A stretch of 6,342 nucleotides of DNA from an uncultured Bacilli bacterium. GTDB lineage: Bacteria; Bacillota_I; Bacilli_A; RFN20; CAG-631. Below, in pieces: positions 5,196-6,342 of the stretch (positions are counted from its first letter, which is position 1; every line of letters begins with the position of its first letter). Position numbers and translations under genes: made by a program. The stretch covers positions 1 to 6,342 of the forward strand of contig CAKPZU010000116.1 of assembly GCA_934215405.1 (NCBI GenBank). The letters are read 5' to 3'. The notes below the pieces were generated by a model. It saw only the letters and a list, made by a program, of their open reading frames with translations, was not told the DNA's origin and ran no database searches.

Positions 5196-5201
5196 TTTAT
5201 T

Positions 5202-5696
5202 ATGAAAGTTGCAATATACCCTGGATCATTTGATCCAATTTCAAATGGCCATTTAGATATTATTAAAAGAGCAAGTAAGCTTTTTGATAAGGTTTATGTA
5301 TTAGTTTCAATTAATCCACAAAAGAATTACATATTTACTGATGATGAAAGAGTAAAAATTGTAAAGAAAGCTTGTGAAAATATAGAAAATGTTGAAGTAG
5401 TTGCTTCAAAGGCCTTAGTTTTAGATTTTGCTAAAACTGTTAATGCATGTTCTATTATTAGAGGCTTAAGAAATCATAATGATTTTGATAATGAAATGCA
5501 ATTATTTCAATTCAATCATACAATTGATAGTTCAATTGAAACAATCCTTCTATTTCCTTCAGCCAACAATTTATTTTTATCATCATCTTCAATTAAAGAA
5601 TTAGTCATGTTTAATTCAAGTATTGATAATTATGTTCCAAACAATGTTAAAGATATAATATTTACAACCCTTAAGGAACGCTTAGGAAAAAAATAA
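5202..5696 (+). CDS. coaD: Phosphopantetheine adenylyltransferase (CoaD)
   Basis: CoaD transfers AMP from ATP to 4'-phosphopantetheine to give dephospho-CoA, the penultimate step of coenzyme A synthesis, as a cytoplasmic hexamer. The 164-residue product is close to the usual size (E. coli 159). Motifs in order are YPGSFDPISNGHLDII (6-21), with the nucleotidyltransferase GxxxPxxxGH signature and His17; NPQKNYIFTDDER (38-50), with Lys41; IIRGLRNHNDFDNEMQ (85-100), with Arg87 and Arg90; ET (113-114); and SSSSIKEL (127-134), matching the ISSS ATP-binding motif. Nothing essential is missing. The gene is alone on the plus strand, divergent from the PHP unit, and ends in a strong terminator 1 nt inside its own stop codon. 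Many Firmicutes place rsmD beside coaD; that partner is absent here. Confidence 0.96.
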   Translation: MKVAIYPGSFDPISNGHLDIIKRASKLFDKVYVLVSINPQKNYIFTDDERVKIVKKACENIENVEVVASKALVLDFAKTVNACSIIRGLRNHNDFDNEMQLFQFNHTIDSSIETILLFPSANNLFLSSSSIKELVMFNSSIDNYVPNNVKDIIFTTLKERLGKK

Positions 5697-5729
5697 GCAA
5701 GTCACACAAGATGGCTTGCTTTTATTTTT
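5687..5729. terminator. Bidirectional intrinsic terminator between coaD and hsp20
   Basis: A 10-bp stem with one G-U pair (plus strand AAGCAAGTCA at 5695-5704 with TGGCTTGCTT at 5712-5721) closes a 7-nt loop. On the plus strand TTATTTTT follows; on the minus strand seven T follow (5687-5693 complement). It ends coaD and the convergent hsp20, whose stop is 7 nt away. The coaD stop codon overlaps the base of the stem. Confidence 0.85.
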
Positions 5730-5736
5730 GACTTTG

Positions 5737-6156
5737 TTAATCGATTTGAATATATTTATTTTCAATTTCTTTCTTTACATCTTTCTTAGGAACTGAAATT
5801 TGTAAAACACCATTGTTGAAGCTAGCTTTAATAGCGCTTTGTTCAACGTCACCTACATAATAAGAACGTGAGCATGTTCCATAAAATCTTTCTTTGCGTA
5901 AATACTTAGGTGATTCTTCTTCTTTTGAAGTCATAGCACTAACAGTTAAGTATTTTTGGTCTAAAGATAATTTAATATCTTTCTTTTCAAAGCCAGGTAA
6001 ATCAATCATGAAAATATATTCATGCTCGCTTTCCTTGATATCTGTTTTCATTAACTTGTTATCCTTTGAGATTGTACCAAAGAAATTGTTAAAGAAATTA
6101 TCCTCATCATTATTATATACATCATAATTATTACGTCTATTTAAATAGTTACTCAT
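5737..6156 (-). CDS. Small heat shock protein, Hsp20/alpha-crystallin family
   Basis: This ATP-independent holdase chaperone binds unfolding proteins in the cytoplasm as large oligomers. The 139-residue product has an Asn/Asp/Phe-rich N-terminal arm (1-35) with NFFNNFFG at 20-27, then an alpha-crystallin domain at about 36-125. The domain holds YIFMIDLPGFEKKDIKLSL (47-65) and the conserved NNGVLQISVPK (114-124), with the GVL signature at 116-118. The C-terminus ends KYIQID, supplying the I-x-I anchor (Ile136, Ile138) that docks on neighbouring subunits. Length is normal (B. subtilis and clostridial members run about 140-150). The ATG at 6156 has AAGGAG 9 nt upstream. It is transcribed alone from a near-perfect promoter between two CIRCE operators, so HrcA should repress it under normal conditions and release it on protein-folding stress. 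Confidence 0.95.
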   Translation of the reverse strand: MSNYLNRRNNYDVYNNDEDNFFNNFFGTISKDNKLMKTDIKESEHEYIFMIDLPGFEKKDIKLSLDQKYLTVSAMTSKEEESPKYLRKERFYGTCSRSYYVGDVEQSAIKASFNNGVLQISVPKKDVKKEIENKYIQID

Positions 6157-6165
6157 ATTAGTTAT

Positions 6166-6171
6166 CTCCTT
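6166..6171 (-). promoter_or_regulatory. Ribosome binding site of hsp20
   Basis: AAGGAG on the minus strand, 9 nt before the ATG at 6156. Confidence 0.75.
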
Positions 6172-6182
6172 TTATTTATATT

Positions 6183-6209
6183 TTAGCACTCGATTACCTC
6201 GATTGCTAA
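6183..6209. promoter_or_regulatory. CIRCE operator 1 (HrcA binding site), at the transcription start
   Basis: The plus strand reads TTAGCACTC, a 9-bp spacer, then GATTGCTAA. It matches the CIRCE consensus TTAGCACTC-N9-GAGTGCTAA at 17 of 18 arm positions, with exact spacer length. It begins 4 bp downstream of the -10 and covers the predicted start of the hsp20 transcript, the usual position for HrcA repression. Confidence 0.9.
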
Positions 6210-6213
6210 TTAT

Positions 6214-6241
6214 ATTATACACCACTTTTTAGCACTGTCAA
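6214..6241 (-). promoter_or_regulatory. hsp20 promoter, consensus -35 and -10
   Basis: On the minus strand, TTGACA (6236-6241) and TATAAT (6214-6219), both perfect, are separated by 16 bp. The -35 lies inside CIRCE 2. This is a vegetative sigma-A promoter that should be very strong when not repressed. Confidence 0.85.
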
Positions 6242-6255
6242 TAGGCAAGTGCTAA
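6229..6255. promoter_or_regulatory. CIRCE operator 2 (HrcA binding site), over the -35
   Basis: The plus strand reads TTAGCACTG, a 9-bp spacer, then AAGTGCTAA, matching the CIRCE consensus at 16 of 18 arm positions. Its centre is 46 bp from that of CIRCE 1. It contains the whole -35 hexamer, so HrcA here would block polymerase directly. Confidence 0.85.
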
Positions 6256-6270
6256 TTTTTTTTAATTTCG

Positions 6271-6342
6271 TTAATTGAAAAAGTAAATTCCGCCAAAAAA
6301 GGCAAAAAAAGCAAAAAAAATAAATGAGAAATTAAAATCCGC
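6271..6342 (-). CDS. Possible C-terminal tail of a minus-strand gene entering from the right edge
   Basis: From the window edge the minus strand is open for 23 codons and ends in TAA. The tail has a hydrophobic Phe-rich stretch (FSFIFFAFFAFFGGIYFF), like a last membrane helix. A second frame is also open for 29 codons and ends with TAG at 6252-6254. The region is mostly T-runs, which give Phe and Leu in any frame, so coding is not shown. If real, the gene would end 15 nt before CIRCE 2 and no terminator is visible between them. Confidence 0.25.
   Translation of the reverse strand, partial: ADFNFSFIFFAFFAFFGGIYFFN

Noticed and set aside
5894..6127. A 77-codon plus-strand frame antisense to hsp20.
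   Set aside because: It is explained by the codon structure of hsp20, and no promoter or ribosome binding site precedes it.
6291..6320. Runs of A separated by GC pairs near the right edge, resembling a short repeat or a hairpin (GCC / GGC).
   Set aside because: The stem is only 3 bp and the repeat units are irregular; homopolymer bias explains it.
1..6342. Possibility of a Mollicutes-type genetic code (TGA = Trp), suggested by the AT-richness and absence of TGA stops.
   Set aside because: The genes are full length without reading TGA, the tryptophans checked use TGG, and a complete murA argues against a wall-less mollicute. Seven stops are too few to draw anything from missing TGA.

Overview
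The window is strongly AT-rich DNA with tightly spaced bacterial genes. Nearly every gene has an AAGGAG-type ribosome binding site, and the promoters read as TTGA.. / TATAAT. A complete MurA points to a cell with peptidoglycan. Two HrcA-type CIRCE operators, a Firmicutes-like GluRS with an N-terminal extension and a B. subtilis-like CoaD suggest a low-GC Gram-positive lineage such as an anaerobic gut Bacilli/Erysipelotrichia-type organism. That placement is inference. All internal tryptophans checked use TGG, and every stop codon seen is TAA or TAG.

Layout, left to right. At the left edge is the 5' end of gltX (minus). Upstream of it is a seven-helix Bax inhibitor-1/YetJ-like membrane protein gene (minus), with a leader of about 145 nt carrying three hairpins. 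Next come murA and a small membrane-anchored SGNH-like protein that overlaps it by 11 nt (both minus). Then a two-gene minus unit encodes a PHP-family phosphoesterase (HisK-like) and a DUF5677-like protein of unknown function, ending in a terminator that contains its own stop codon. Divergent from this unit is coaD (plus). coaD and a convergent hsp20 (minus) share a bidirectional terminator. The hsp20 promoter is almost perfect and is bracketed by two CIRCE operators. The last ~70 bases may hold the tail of another minus-strand gene.

Most genes are housekeeping: tRNA charging, the first committed step of peptidoglycan synthesis, coenzyme A synthesis and protein quality control. I see no mobile element, CRISPR array, tRNA or rRNA, and no clear new multi-gene system.

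The most notable structure is the leader of the Bax1-I gene. A 6-bp hairpin lies between the Shine-Dalgarno sequence and the start codon. Folded, it would bring the two to 9 nt apart; open, the same Shine-Dalgarno sits 7 nt from the start of a 10-codon leader ORF. The loop of this hairpin is complementary over 7 nt to the loop of the hairpin just upstream, so a kissing complex around the ribosome binding site is possible. The doubled CIRCE at hsp20 and the degenerate SGNH protein behind murA are the next most interesting points.
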